The notes under the pieces: generated by a model
Database searches by the model: none
What the model was told of the DNA's origin: nothing
Seen by the model: the letters and a program-made list of their open reading frames with translations, nothing else
Position numbers and translations under genes: made by a program
Shown: positions 52,037-58,828 of the stretch, in pieces
Layout of the letters: each line of letters begins with the position of its first letter
Numbering within the stretch: the stretch's first letter is position 1
Virus record (IMG/VR): IMGVR_UViG_3300028558_000791
Span: 372,001 to 436,000 of that record
Length of the DNA stretch: 64,000 bases
Direction: 5' to 3' (one strand)
From: a virus

Positions 52037-52057
52037 GGGCGGGAGTGAGTCCCGCCC
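52037..52057 (+). terminator. GC-rich hairpin overlapping a mini-ORF
   Basis: GGGCGGGA / TCCCGCCC with loop GTGAG; the TGA of the 8-codon ORF is in the loop region. No T-run, so pausing or attenuation rather than simple termination is possible. Confidence 0.55.
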
Positions 52058-52216
52058 ATCCTTGGCTACAGTGCTGCCCACGCGACTCTATGGGCTCTAG
52101 CTGCAAGGTAATTAGGTAACGTAGTCTGCAACGTTCTCACATAAGCGTTCCGGGTTTAGGAACCAGTGAGTCATATCCTTCTAGGATGTGGGGATACGTC
52201 AGCTACCTACCGTTGG

Positions 52217-52246
52217 ATTGGGGCCTGGCGAGGCCCCAATTTTAAT
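52217..52246 (+). terminator. Strong intrinsic terminator
   Basis: 10-bp stem ATTGGGGCCT / AGGCCCCAAT with loop GGCG, then TTTAAT. Also symmetrical enough to act on the minus strand. Confidence 0.85.
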
Positions 52247-52285
52247 ACGAACGCACCTACCCCGCACCACAGCACAGCACACACG

Positions 52286-52306
52286 GCGCCATCAGGGCGC
52301 TTTTTG
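52286..52306 (+). terminator. Intrinsic terminator
   Basis: GCGCC / GGCGC with loop ATCAG followed by TTTTTG. Second terminator within 70 bp. Confidence 0.7.
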
Positions 52307-52332
52307 TTAGCGTACATGTAGGGAAAGGTAGT

Positions 52333-52367
52333 TGGCATGGGCAGTGCATATTGCAAACGATATGCCA
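52333..52367. repeat. 35-bp dyad element D6
   Basis: TGGCAT / ATGCCA arms with core GTGCA-TAT-TGCAA. First of two dyads 50 bp apart. Confidence 0.7.
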
Positions 52368-52417
52368 GCAGGTTCCGCCCGCACAATCAAGCGACCGAAG
52401 GTGTGGGATAAGGTGGT

Positions 52418-52452
52418 TGGCATGGCCGTTGCATATTGCGAAGGCTATGCCG
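52418..52452. repeat. 35-bp dyad element D7
   Basis: TGGCATGGCCGTTGCA forward half; right half TGCGA ... ATGCCG decayed, so only the sigma-54-like half is intact. 29 nt before the repeat copy at 52482. Confidence 0.68.
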
Positions 52453-52556
52453 GGCTGGGCGCGAGGGTGCAAGGGAAGCGGCTCCCATTCACGGATAGCC
52501 GGCGACCGAAAGCGCCGCAACCAACCACGAACAAGCAAACGAGTCACACACTCACA

Positions 52557-52640
52557 ATGACTCACAAGGTACGGAACGGCAGCTCCCATTCACGGCGCAT
52601 CGAACGCCAAGGTCACGACGGAGGAAACGAACATGGGTAA
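52557..52640 (+). CDS. Possible 27-residue ORF (weak)
   Basis: M-T-H-K-V-R-N-G-S-S-H-S-R-R..., starting 64 nt after a repeat copy with no clear ribosome-binding site and containing the next repeat copy (reads SSHSR). It overlaps the start of 52633..52833. Could equally be part of a long leader. Confidence 0.25.
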   Translation: MTHKVRNGSSHSRRIERQGHDGGNEHG

Positions 52641-52833
52641 AGTCATCGTCATCATTCTGGCCACGTGTGCGGCACTGGGTATCCTGGTGCACTTCCTGGG
52701 CCATGCGACTATGGGGTCAACGGCCGTCACTGTCCCCAACACGGAACACACTCCCGCATTCGGACTTACATGGTTCGTGATCGGTGGTCTGTTCATCGGC
52801 GGTCTCTTCTACAAGCTCGTCAAGGGCAAGTAG
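52633..52833 (+). CDS. Small two-span membrane protein
   Basis: 66 residues, ACGGAGGAAACGAAC before the ATG. Membrane segments KVIVIILATCAALGILVHFL and FVIGGLFIGGLFYKLV separated by a ~20-residue loop. Function unknown. Confidence 0.7.
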   Translation: MGKVIVIILATCAALGILVHFLGHATMGSTAVTVPNTEHTPAFGLTWFVIGGLFIGGLFYKLVKGK

Positions 52834-52842
52834 GAGGGCCTG

Positions 52843-52950
52843 TAGGAATCTGGGTATACCCCCTACCCCTAAAAAAGTTTTACCTGTTTTCCCAAAAACG
52901 GTAATCGGGGTTCGGTATACGCATACCATTCCTGTAGGTTTTCATGGGTG
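52843..52950 (+). repeat. Intergenic element, copy 1 (CCCCTAAAAAAGTTTT)
   Basis: Contains CCCCTAAAAAAGTTTT and, about 20 nt on, CGGTAATCGGG, then a T-rich AGGTTTT. A second copy lies at 55512-55615. Conserved blocks with variable spacers suggest a structured RNA or regulatory element. Confidence 0.55.
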
Positions 52951-53040
52951 GGGTGTCAAGCCCCCAGCAAGTCTAGCTAGGAGCCTACCTTGGTTGCCAA
53001 CTAGCTAGCTCCCATTCACTGCACGTCGAGAGGTGAAAGC

Positions 53041-53295
53041 ATGGCACACTCAATCGGTCTCGGCGATATCGTCTCTCTCCAGTGGAGTGATGGGTACGAC
53101 AACGGTACTGTCTGTCAGGTCCACAAGGACGGAACGGTAGACGTCTTTCGTCCCTACGTCCACAATGCTGACTTCTCATGTGCAGGTAGTCACGAGGGTT
53201 CACTGTCGGTCATCTGCTACATTGGAGTCGAGACTAGCAAGGGTATCAATCCCGAGCGTCTCAAGGTACTCCGCAAGGGCGGCACGATTCGATAG
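53041..53295 (+). CDS. Hypothetical SH3/KOW-like small protein
   Basis: 84 residues, ATG exactly 21 nt after a repeat copy, GAGAGGTG upstream. GLGDIVSLQWSDGYDNGTVCQ, HKDGTVDVFRPYV and a final PERLKVL give a five-strand SH3-like barrel pattern (inference). Function unknown. Confidence 0.68.
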   Translation: MAHSIGLGDIVSLQWSDGYDNGTVCQVHKDGTVDVFRPYVHNADFSCAGSHEGSLSVICYIGVETSKGINPERLKVLRKGGTIR

Positions 53296-53336
53296 CCTCC
53301 CATTCACGGCGGCAGGAAAGCGACAATAGCAACGGC

Positions 53337-53528
53337 GGGCTAGACTCTGGGTACATGGCATACTTGGTCGCTACCCAAGTAGGTCCCAACTGAGACAGTA
53401 TCTTGTAGCGAGGGAATGTCTTGGGGGCCACAAGCTCCCCACATAGGGGTTCGACTCCCCACTACTATCCAAGTGGTAGGAGACCAGGTTGGCTGGGTGT
53501 GTGTTGGCATGAACCTAGAGTCTAGCCC
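53337..53528 (+). ncRNA. Structured RNA with T-arm and permuted acceptor-like hairpin
   Basis: A 16-bp closing stem (53337-53352 with 53513-53528; one mismatch or GU) encloses about 160 nt. Inside: hairpin TACTTGG / CCAAGTA (53371-53390), and a T-arm-like GGGG-TTCGACT-CCCC (53446-53460). Immediately after it, CTACTAT-CCAA-GTGGTAG (53462-53479) makes a 7-bp hairpin. T-arm followed by a 3' acceptor strand, CCA and then the 5' acceptor strand is the order of a circularly permuted tRNA. A normal D-arm and anticodon arm are not convincing. Preceded by a repeat copy at 53297. Confidence 0.45.
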
Positions 53529-53569
53529 ATCGTCGGGCTCCCATTCACGGCCCATCAGCGGAGGATGAC

Positions 53570-53800
53570 ATGAGCAACAACAACGCAACGGCGCAGCAAG
53601 TCACGGCAGGCATCAGAGCAGCGGCGGCCATTGGTGAGGTAATTCGAGACTTGGGCTCTGTCCCCTCGGGGCACCTGTATGCCCGACTCATGGGACGTAT
53701 GAGCCTGGACACCTACAACAGTCTCATCGGACTACTCAAGCAAGCCAATCTGGTGGAGGAGTCTAACCACCTTCTCACCTGGGTCGGCCCCAAAGAGTAA
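53570..53800 (+). CDS. Hypothetical protein, possibly winged-helix-like
   Basis: 76 residues, ATG 21 nt after a repeat copy, GCGGAGGA upstream. Helical: VTAGIRAAAAIGEVIRDLG, SGHLYARLMGRMSLDTYNSL, LKQANLVEESNHLLTWVG. The last parts resemble a winged-helix DNA-binding fold (inference). Confidence 0.65.
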   Translation: MSNNNATAQQVTAGIRAAAAIGEVIRDLGSVPSGHLYARLMGRMSLDTYNSLIGLLKQANLVEESNHLLTWVGPKE

Positions 53801-53809
53801 CCATCTCAC

Positions 53810-54067
53810 ATGAAAAAACATCTCATCATCCTACTCACGCTTACCCTGATGGTGGCGGCAGGTGTTCACTGCGGGGAGCGTGAGTTGGAGTCAGAGTGTG
53901 ACTCTTTCGGTCCCACATCCACACACTGTCAGTGGAAGATCGAAAACAGGTATGCGGGACTCTGCTGTCCTGGCACACATCCCTACTGCGGTAGAGAGGG
54001 TACTACCTGTCCAGTTGGTAGTTGCTGCGAGTCGGCACCTCTGTACACACATCTACACACCAACTAG
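53810..54067 (+). CDS. Cys-rich exported protein, probable lipoprotein
   Basis: 85 residues. Signal peptide MKKHLIILLTLTLMVAAGVHC with a lipobox-like AGVHC. The mature part has about ten Cys (LCCPGTHPYC, CPVGSCCES), likely disulphide-bonded. Lies 9 nt after the previous gene. No own repeat copy before it. Confidence 0.65.
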   Translation: MKKHLIILLTLTLMVAAGVHCGERELESECDSFGPTSTHCQWKIENRYAGLCCPGTHPYCGREGTTCPVGSCCESAPLYTHLHTN

Positions 54068-54099
54068 CTCCCATTCACGGCAGACCGGAGAGCAAGGTC

Positions 54100-54321
54100 A
54101 TGAAGACCGCAATCGAGGTTCCCAAGGCCATTGTCATCCAGGTGGCTACGTGGTACGATGGTGAGCTGGTACTGGAGACGGTGTGTCGAGACTACGACCA
54201 CTACACCACACTACCCAACGTGGTAGTCTACGAAGGGGTGGAGTGTGGTAAGACGGGTTGGAGTAGTGATAACCACTATGCCTGCTACAAGTCAGGAGCC
54301 AGTATCGCACATGGGCGCTGA
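54100..54321 (+). CDS. Hypothetical protein
   Basis: 73 residues, ATG 21 nt after a repeat copy; GGAGAGCAAGGTC upstream. Beta-rich (KAIVIQVATWYDGELVLETV, NVVVYEGVECGKTG). Overlaps the next start by 11 nt. Confidence 0.62.
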   Translation: MKTAIEVPKAIVIQVATWYDGELVLETVCRDYDHYTTLPNVVVYEGVECGKTGWSSDNHYACYKSGASIAHGR

Positions 54322-54460
54322 TTCCAAGAGCAAGCGTGAGCGTTGGGGCGAGGTAGTTAGCAAGACGGGGAAGTGTCCCTTCTGCCCACCTCACAACGGG
54401 GAGAACGCCAAGAGGCGTACTCGTACGGACAAGTACAAGAGCAAGCGCAAGGGCCGCTGA
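54311..54460 (+). CDS. Small zinc-binding basic protein
   Basis: 49 residues. CPFCPPHNGENAKRR is a known small phage/bacterial motif (C-x2-C-P-x-H/N-x-G-E-N), followed by a basic tail KYKSKRKGR. One short zinc-knuckle-like site; probably nucleic-acid-binding. Confidence 0.65.
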   Translation: MGADSKSKRERWGEVVSKTGKCPFCPPHNGENAKRRTRTDKYKSKRKGR

Positions 54461-54508
54461 GGGCTCCCATTCACGGTCGAACGAAACCCAAGGTCGGAGG
54501 CAACGAAC

Positions 54509-55138
54509 ATGGCTGACACGAAAGAGCGCAAGATGACCCCCAAGGGATTCTTGCACAAGACCACGACCAAGGCCGCAAACTCGGCCATCGCGTTTCTGAC
54601 TCAGTACCGGGAGTATCTGACCACGGGTGAGGTGAAGGAAGCCTGCGCCCCCATCATCGCCAAGGTGGACTCTGGTGAGCTTCTGCCCACCCCTGCCCTC
54701 AAGGAGATTCAGTATGCGGTGATGACGCACATCATCGTCTCTGACTCCACCAAGGCCGACAAGTCAGCGGTGGAGCCCAAGGTCAAGGGGCAGACACGCA
54801 AGGCATGGCGGTCAACCATCTACGATGCGGCTGGTGTAGTCCAGACTCGCACCAACGGCAAGGGTGAGGAGGAGGATCTCATTCAGGGGTTCGATCTCTC
54901 ACAACGTGCCAACGAGTGGGCAGACCGGCGCTTGTTCGAGGGGACGCATGGCTGGTATGCCATCGTGGAGCACACTGTCATCCCCAACATCTCCAGTCGA
55001 ATCGAGCGAGGGGATTCCATGGCACGAATCCTGAAGCAGCCCAAGGGGCCGGCCATTCAGCAGAAGGGCAAGAGCACCAAGACTCTCGGGTTCGGGGTCA
55101 AGGCCAAACAGACACGAGTGACTTTCTCGGGTAGCTGA
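54509..55138 (+). CDS. Hypothetical protein
   Basis: 209 residues. Leader GGTCGGAGGCAACGAAC shared in style with neighbours. Helical N-terminal half (NSAIAFLTQYREYLTTGEVKE), charged middle, basic C-terminus (KGKSTKTLGFGVKAKQTRVT). Size and leader resemble 48599..49294. No family recognised. Confidence 0.65.
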   Translation: MADTKERKMTPKGFLHKTTTKAANSAIAFLTQYREYLTTGEVKEACAPIIAKVDSGELLPTPALKEIQYAVMTHIIVSDSTKADKSAVEPKVKGQTRKAWRSTIYDAAGVVQTRTNGKGEEEDLIQGFDLSQRANEWADRRLFEGTHGWYAIVEHTVIPNISSRIERGDSMARILKQPKGPAIQQKGKSTKTLGFGVKAKQTRVTFSGS

Positions 55139-55143
55139 GACAA

Positions 55144-55186
55144 GGGAGGGGCAGGTAGGTTGTCGTGGGCCTGACCTGCCCCTCCC
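55144..55186 (+). terminator. 13-bp stem whose 3' arm is a repeat copy
   Basis: GGGAGGGGCAGGT and ACCTGCCCCTCCC pair perfectly across a 17-nt loop; the repeat copy at 55182 supplies CTCCC of the 3' arm. Followed by ATTCACGG rather than T's, so termination is uncertain. Confidence 0.6.
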
Positions 55187-55207
55187 ATTCACGGAAGGAC
55201 GAGTGAC

Positions 55208-55501
55208 ATGGCTATGACGTTGACCGAAGCAATGAAGGCACTGGGTACGACAACCGAGTCAGTCACGGCCAAGCTGAGGGAGAAAGGTATCAAAGGGTAC
55301 CGTCGTCTGGCACACTCGTGTCCCCTCGCCAAGTATCTCAAGCAAGAGTGTCAGGTCCAGGATGTGACTGTCGGCACCACGGCTAACATCTACCAGGGTG
55401 AGAGTCAGACACCGGATGAGAGTTACATGCTCCCCGATGGTGTCAAGGTGTGGGTGCAGAACTTCGATGATGGGATGTATCCGGAGTTCTGGTTGGACTG
55501 A
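55208..55501 (+). CDS. Hypothetical protein
   Basis: 97 residues. Two starts are possible: ATG 55208 (AAGGACGAG upstream) and ATG 55214, which is 21 nt after the repeat copy. MTLTEAMKALGTTTESVTAK, GIKGYRRLAHSCPLAKYLKQE and a C-terminal acidic/aromatic part. The 'SCPLAxYL' phrase occurs in other phage small proteins. Confidence 0.62.
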   Translation: MAMTLTEAMKALGTTTESVTAKLREKGIKGYRRLAHSCPLAKYLKQECQVQDVTVGTTANIYQGESQTPDESYMLPDGVKVWVQNFDDGMYPEFWLD

Positions 55502-55511
55502 AGGTCCCTTG

Positions 55512-55615
55512 CTGGAGTAGGTGTAGACCCCCCACCCCTAAAAAAGTTTTCGGTCAATTCTCAGAATCGGTAATCGGGCCTTGGAATCCACATAGTTTTT
55601 TCCAGGGTTTTTTGG
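55512..55615 (+). repeat. Intergenic element, copy 2 (CCCCTAAAAAAGTTTT)
   Basis: ACCCCTAAAAAAGTTTT, then CGGTAATCGGG 22 nt later and a T-run CAGGGTTTTTTGG, directly before the repeat copy at 55616. Matches copy 1 at 52843-52950. Confidence 0.55.
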
Positions 55616-55667
55616 CTCCCATTCACTGAGCGAATCTAGCGGCGGATCGGAAAGGGTGTATGTCGCC

Positions 55668-55733
55668 ATGAGAACCTGGGAAGAGTACGAGGAAGAGACC
55701 AGCAAGTTTCCCTGGTGGTACACGGGGGACTAG
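55668..55733 (+). CDS. Very small acidic protein
   Basis: 21 residues: MRTWEEYEEETSKFPWWYTGD. Start lacks a strong ribosome-binding site, but its TAG abuts the GTG of the next frame (TAGGTG), suggesting coupling. Short and uncertain. Confidence 0.4.
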   Translation: MRTWEEYEEETSKFPWWYTGD

Positions 55734-55994
55734 GTGGACACCGACGAATTCGAGATAACTGCAACACATCCACACATGGAGGCACGTGTGTGGACTAGGA
55801 GTCGCTACGAAGTAGCCAAGGCAATTGCTGATGGGGCGGTTACCAAGCTAGGGTATAGCAAGGTAGTAGTCATCAACACCTTCGGTGGCCATAGGAGCGA
55901 TACCTTGTACGAGGTAGTGTCGGGCTCCCATTCACGGGACTACGTGGAGGAGGAACGCAATGCAAGTCACCAAGCGTTCAATGCTCAGCGGTAA
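55734..55994 (+). CDS. Hypothetical protein (GTG start)
   Basis: 86 residues, starting at GTG directly after the previous stop. EFEITATHPHMEARVWTRSRYEVAKAIADG. The C-terminal 25 residues are encoded by a repeat copy (SHSRDY) and the leader of the next gene, so the tail may be a read-through consequence of repeat insertion. Confidence 0.5.
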   Translation: MDTDEFEITATHPHMEARVWTRSRYEVAKAIADGAVTKLGYSKVVVINTFGGHRSDTLYEVVSGSHSRDYVEEERNASHQAFNAQR

Positions 55995-56157
55995 AGAGCA
56001 CACTCTGGAGATTGACATCACCTGGGAACAGATGCATCGTTGGAAGATGGGTGGAGAGCTACTACAGAACGTGTGTCCCCACTTGTCGGTGGATGACCGA
56101 GAGTTTCTCATCAGTGGTTCCACCAAGGAAGAGTGGGATAACTTCTTCAAGCGATAA
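55960..56157 (+). CDS. Conserved phage/plasmid small protein (EQ-RW-x-G-LxQN family)
   Basis: 65 residues, GGAGGAA upstream, 24 nt after a repeat copy. Pattern: SGKEHTLEIDITWEQMHRW, GELLQNVCPHLSVDDREFL, GSTKEEWDNFF. This matches a widespread small family (leDIPmT-x-EQ...W..G-x-LIQ..fP.Ls.deREFL-x-tG.t.eeWd). Function not known to me. Confidence 0.78.
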   Translation: MQVTKRSMLSGKEHTLEIDITWEQMHRWKMGGELLQNVCPHLSVDDREFLISGSTKEEWDNFFKR

Positions 56158-56323
56158 GGGGCCTGCGAGTCTGGGTAGAACCAGTAAGGATCCCTTCACG
56201 TAAACCTGTAATAGTAACCTAAACCCTTGGCCCGTACCTATCGAAAGATGGGGCGGGCATAAGGCATTGAAACAACTTGGGAGATGCAATGCTCCCATTC
56301 ACCAACGCAACGGAGCAATGCAC

Positions 56324-56500
56324 ATGGAAAACGTCAAGATGTCGGTCAACGGAACGAAGCTCACCATCGAGGTGGATCTCGCCCATCGTGGTGCGAAGTC
56401 CAGCACGGGGAAGACGGTGCGAGTCGCTTCCACCGAGGGGAACATCGAGTGTCCCGAGAATCCGGCCATCAAGGTTGGCCTGAATATCTTTACGAAGTAA
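56324..56500 (+). CDS. Conserved small protein, paralogue of 49945..50133
   Basis: 58 residues, ATG exactly 21 nt after a repeat copy with CGGAG between. MENVKMSVNGTKLTIEVDL, TGKTVRVASTEGN, IKVGLNIF. About two thirds of positions match the 49945 protein, so a repeat-plus-gene unit was duplicated within the region. Confidence 0.75.
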   Translation: MENVKMSVNGTKLTIEVDLAHRGAKSSTGKTVRVASTEGNIECPENPAIKVGLNIFTK

Positions 56501-56561
56501 TTCGTAAGGGTAGGATCAACTCCCATTCACCAAACAACCAAACGAGAGACACAACATCAAC

Positions 56562-56759
56562 ATGTGCGGCAACAAGCGGGATGCAGTCGAGAACGTCCAG
56601 ATCAACCTCAACTACATGAAGGAGGACGTCAGCAGCGCACTCTCCTACGCCAGTGATGTGGGCGACCCGGAGCTGACCAAGCAGCTCACGGAGCTGAAGG
56701 ACAAGACCCAGGGCGTCAAGGACTACATCAAGTCCAAGGCCGACCCCAAGAAGGGCTGA
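56562..56759 (+). CDS. Small helical protein
   Basis: 65 residues. MCGNKRDAVENVQINLNYMKEDVSS then a long amphipathic helix (LTKQLTELKDKTQGVKDYIKS), likely a coiled coil. Leader ACCAAACGAGAGACACAAC. Confidence 0.62.
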   Translation: MCGNKRDAVENVQINLNYMKEDVSSALSYASDVGDPELTKQLTELKDKTQGVKDYIKSKADPKKG

Positions 56760-56955
56760 AGCACAAGACGGGCATTGGACCGATAGCTATCTAACCATAC
56801 CTCCCTCTGGCGGTAGCTATCCGAGGTCCGAAACAAGGTAAGTGAAAGTATATAGGTAGGGTCCCTGTCACACTAGCGGTGGTGATGTCAGCCGTCCCGA
56901 CCATGCGAGTAACTACCTTGTCCCCAGCGTAGGGCGCTGGGCTGATGAGCCAACC
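56760..56955 (+). ncRNA. Candidate structured RNA / non-coding stretch
   Basis: GGACC...GGTCC arms with GATAGCTATC / GGTAGCTATCC inside, ACAAGGTA (56833 region) pairing with TACCTTGT (~56914), and a GC hairpin CCCAGCG / CGCTGGG at 56932-56951. No ORF with a start and ribosome-binding site. Confidence 0.4.
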
Positions 56956-57123
56956 ATGAAGTATCTCCTCCCATTCATAGTAGTAGTGATGATAGGTTGC
57001 AGGACGGTACTACCCAAGGAAGACTACAGCATAGTCATTACCTCTCATGTCTGCGATGTAGACGGAGGTGCGTGTCACAAGGAGACGAAGGTTCTCCCAT
57101 TCACGGCGGAGGGTTCAAAGTGA
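56956..57123 (+). CDS. Small lipoprotein
   Basis: 55 residues. MKYLLPFIVVVMIGC is a signal peptide with lipobox IGC. A repeat copy encodes LLPF in the signal peptide and another encodes VLPF near the C-terminus. Two further Cys in VCDVDGGAC. TGATG overlap with the next gene. Confidence 0.6.
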   Translation: MKYLLPFIVVVMIGCRTVLPKEDYSIVITSHVCDVDGGACHKETKVLPFTAEGSK

Positions 57124-57371
57124 TGGCAATCGGTACAACGCTGACGGTTCAAGGAATCACTTGGGCATCCATGAAGTACAATGGCAAGCTAGCCCTGGGA
57201 TACAGGAAGCATGCCATCGCTTGGGATTGTGGTAGTGGCAAGTATCACATCTTGGAAGAGGGTCGCAGTATCTTCTCTGACTCAAGTGTGACTGCCTGCT
57301 TGGAGAACGCGGCAGCACTGGTGTGGGACTACTACGCCAGCAAGATCATTCCCTCTTGGGAAGTGGCATAG
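57123..57371 (+). CDS. Hypothetical protein
   Basis: 82 residues, start overlapping the previous stop (TGATG), 18 nt after a repeat copy, GGAGGG upstream. Beta then helix: TLTVQGITWASMKYNGKLAL, CGSGKYHILEEGRSIF, TACLENAAALVWDYYASK. Not recognised. Confidence 0.62.
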   Translation: MAIGTTLTVQGITWASMKYNGKLALGYRKHAIAWDCGSGKYHILEEGRSIFSDSSVTACLENAAALVWDYYASKIIPSWEVA

Positions 57372-57454
57372 GGACGAAGGCGCTCCCATTCACGGGACGC
57401 CGGCACGAACGAACAACCGAGCAATCACGCTCAACTGAAAAGGACGAATCAATC

Positions 57455-57907
57455 ATGGCTTGGGACAAGACCCCCTCTCAGAAGGAAGCCGTCAAGGCGT
57501 TTCTCGTGACCACGGATGGCAAGACGGATCTGGAGGCTTCGGTGGAGAAGTACCGCCAGGTGTGTCTCGGATACATCGCTGGTCAGACGGCAGAGCAGGA
57601 TCTCGTTGCATCCTGCATGACGGAGCTGTTCAACTTCCGCAAGGGAGCCACGCTCAACCTGGACTACATCAAGAGCCAGACGGTGGCTCTGATGGTCAAG
57701 CGTGAGCCCAGCCTCAGCGACCCCACGCTGTTCGCCATGCTGAGTGGTCGGGTGGAGGACTACCTCCATGCCAACTGCAACCAGCCGGCGCAGGAAGCCA
57801 AGGGCAAGCGTCCTGCCAAGGAAGCTGTCACTGGCCAGACCTACTCGGTCCGTCGTGGTCTGGGTGGCGGGTTCTACCGCGACACCGACCAGGCGCCTAC
57901 CAAGTGA
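57455..57907 (+). CDS. Hypothetical protein
   Basis: 150 residues from ATG 57455 with AAAAGGA upstream; the longer frame is excluded because it spans the repeat and leader. Helical domain (KEAVKAFLVTTDGKTDLEAS, YIKSQTVALMVKREPSLSD), then a flexible basic tail. Similar in size and leader to the abundant-looking proteins at 48599 and 54509. Confidence 0.65.
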   Translation: MAWDKTPSQKEAVKAFLVTTDGKTDLEASVEKYRQVCLGYIAGQTAEQDLVASCMTELFNFRKGATLNLDYIKSQTVALMVKREPSLSDPTLFAMLSGRVEDYLHANCNQPAQEAKGKRPAKEAVTGQTYSVRRGLGGGFYRDTDQAPTK

Positions 57908-57981
57908 GGTTCATTCGCCGACAGTGGGCCAAGGTGGTTCACTGGATCAACGACGGAACGCACGGTCCCTGCGACTGGTAG
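57904..57981 (+). CDS. Very small basic protein
   Basis: 25 residues from a GTG overlapping the previous stop (GTGA): VRFIRRQWAKVVHWINDG... The TAG is followed 2 nt later by the degenerate repeat copy at 57984. Plausible by coupling only. Confidence 0.4.
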   Translation: MRFIRRQWAKVVHWINDGTHGPCDW

Positions 57982-58005
57982 GGTTACCATTCACGGAGAG
58001 TCAGC

Positions 58006-58629
58006 ATGCGTAATTCAATTGCGGTGATGTTGTGCTGCTTGGTTTGCGCATGCGGCTCTTTTGCTTCAGAGGATGAGGCGAGTGATACTGTTGCTGCTAC
58101 CACTGATTATGGTAGTAGCAGCAACAGTGATAGTGGGAATGACAACATTGTTGTCATCATTCACAAGGGAGTTTTCACTTTCTACAACGACAGTGATTCT
58201 CAGGTGAGTGACTCTGGTGTCGAGACCAGTGTGGATGTGTCGGATGCTGGAGTGGATTCCAGTGACGATGATGCATCGGCTGGTGATGATGCCGGCCTGA
58301 GCGAACCGACTTGCGAGACAGGAACCTACGTTGTCGGGCATTGCCTATACAACATGGCTACTGTTTGTCAGGAATACTTTTCTGACCATGAAGCTGACTG
58401 CAAGAGTCTGACGGTTCATCCTATGGGAGGGTCTTGGTGGCCTGGACCATGTGGTGGTGAGCCTGGCACTGACCTTCACCGTTCATCTGGTGGCTGTATG
58501 AACGAGTGTGGGAGCATTACTTGGAGTTACCGCCTGGGTGGTGGTCCTCCTGACGAGGTATCGATTCAGGGCGAGAAGGATCTTTGCGAAGCCTTCCCTG
58601 GTTATACCTACATCATGACTGGATTCTGA
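58006..58629 (+). CDS. Acidic lipoprotein
   Basis: 207 residues. Signal peptide MRNSIAVMLCCLVCACGS with lipobox. A Ser/Asp/Val-rich low-complexity region (SDSGVETSVDVSDAGVDSSDDD) makes a stalk, then a Cys-containing C-terminal domain (~residue 105 on: CETGTYVVGHC, GPCGGEPGTD). Codon use is more T-ending than neighbours, suggesting separate acquisition. Only an 11-nt gap to the degenerate repeat copy. Confidence 0.7.
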   Translation: MRNSIAVMLCCLVCACGSFASEDEASDTVAATTDYGSSSNSDSGNDNIVVIIHKGVFTFYNDSDSQVSDSGVETSVDVSDAGVDSSDDDASAGDDAGLSEPTCETGTYVVGHCLYNMATVCQEYFSDHEADCKSLTVHPMGGSWWPGPCGGEPGTDLHRSSGGCMNECGSITWSYRLGGGPPDEVSIQGEKDLCEAFPGYTYIMTGF

Positions 58630-58828
58630 CACGAGGTTTCCTAGACAGAGTGACGGTTGCCTCCCTGAATAAGACAGAGGGTTACTATGCAATGGTCAAG
58701 CGCCAGTAACCGGGACGCAGCTTGATAGGACTGACCAACTAACAAGTCAGTGGGTTTCGACTCCCATTCACGGCAGAGAACGTCGTGAGCTATATGAGGC
58801 AGGCGTCACCCTGTTTAGGAGATACATC
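58630..58828 (+). other. Non-coding stretch with T-arm-like hairpin
   Basis: ACTGAC / GTCAGT hairpin (58731-58751), then TGGG-TTTCGACT-CCCA (58751-58766), a T-arm-like stem whose 3' arm is the repeat copy at 58761. No convincing gene before ATG 58829. Confidence 0.4.

Larger units (their letters stand above)
51882..52332 (+). other. Gene-poor stretch with hairpins and a possible 8-codon ORF
   Basis: Inverted repeat ATCCTCC / GGAGGAT near 51884-51918. A repeat copy at 51984 is followed, 27 nt later, by ATG 52022 with AAGGAA upstream, opening an 8-codon frame (M-L-G-L-V-G-R-E). Its end lies in the hairpin 52037-52057, an attenuator-like layout. 52060-52216 shows further local hairpins (GTTCC/GGAAC) before the terminator at 52217 and may be a small RNA. 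Confidence 0.45.

Noticed and set aside
47810-52452. Replication iterons
   Set aside because: Iterons are usually clustered direct repeats beside a Rep gene; these are dispersed dyads in promoter positions and no Rep protein was recognised.
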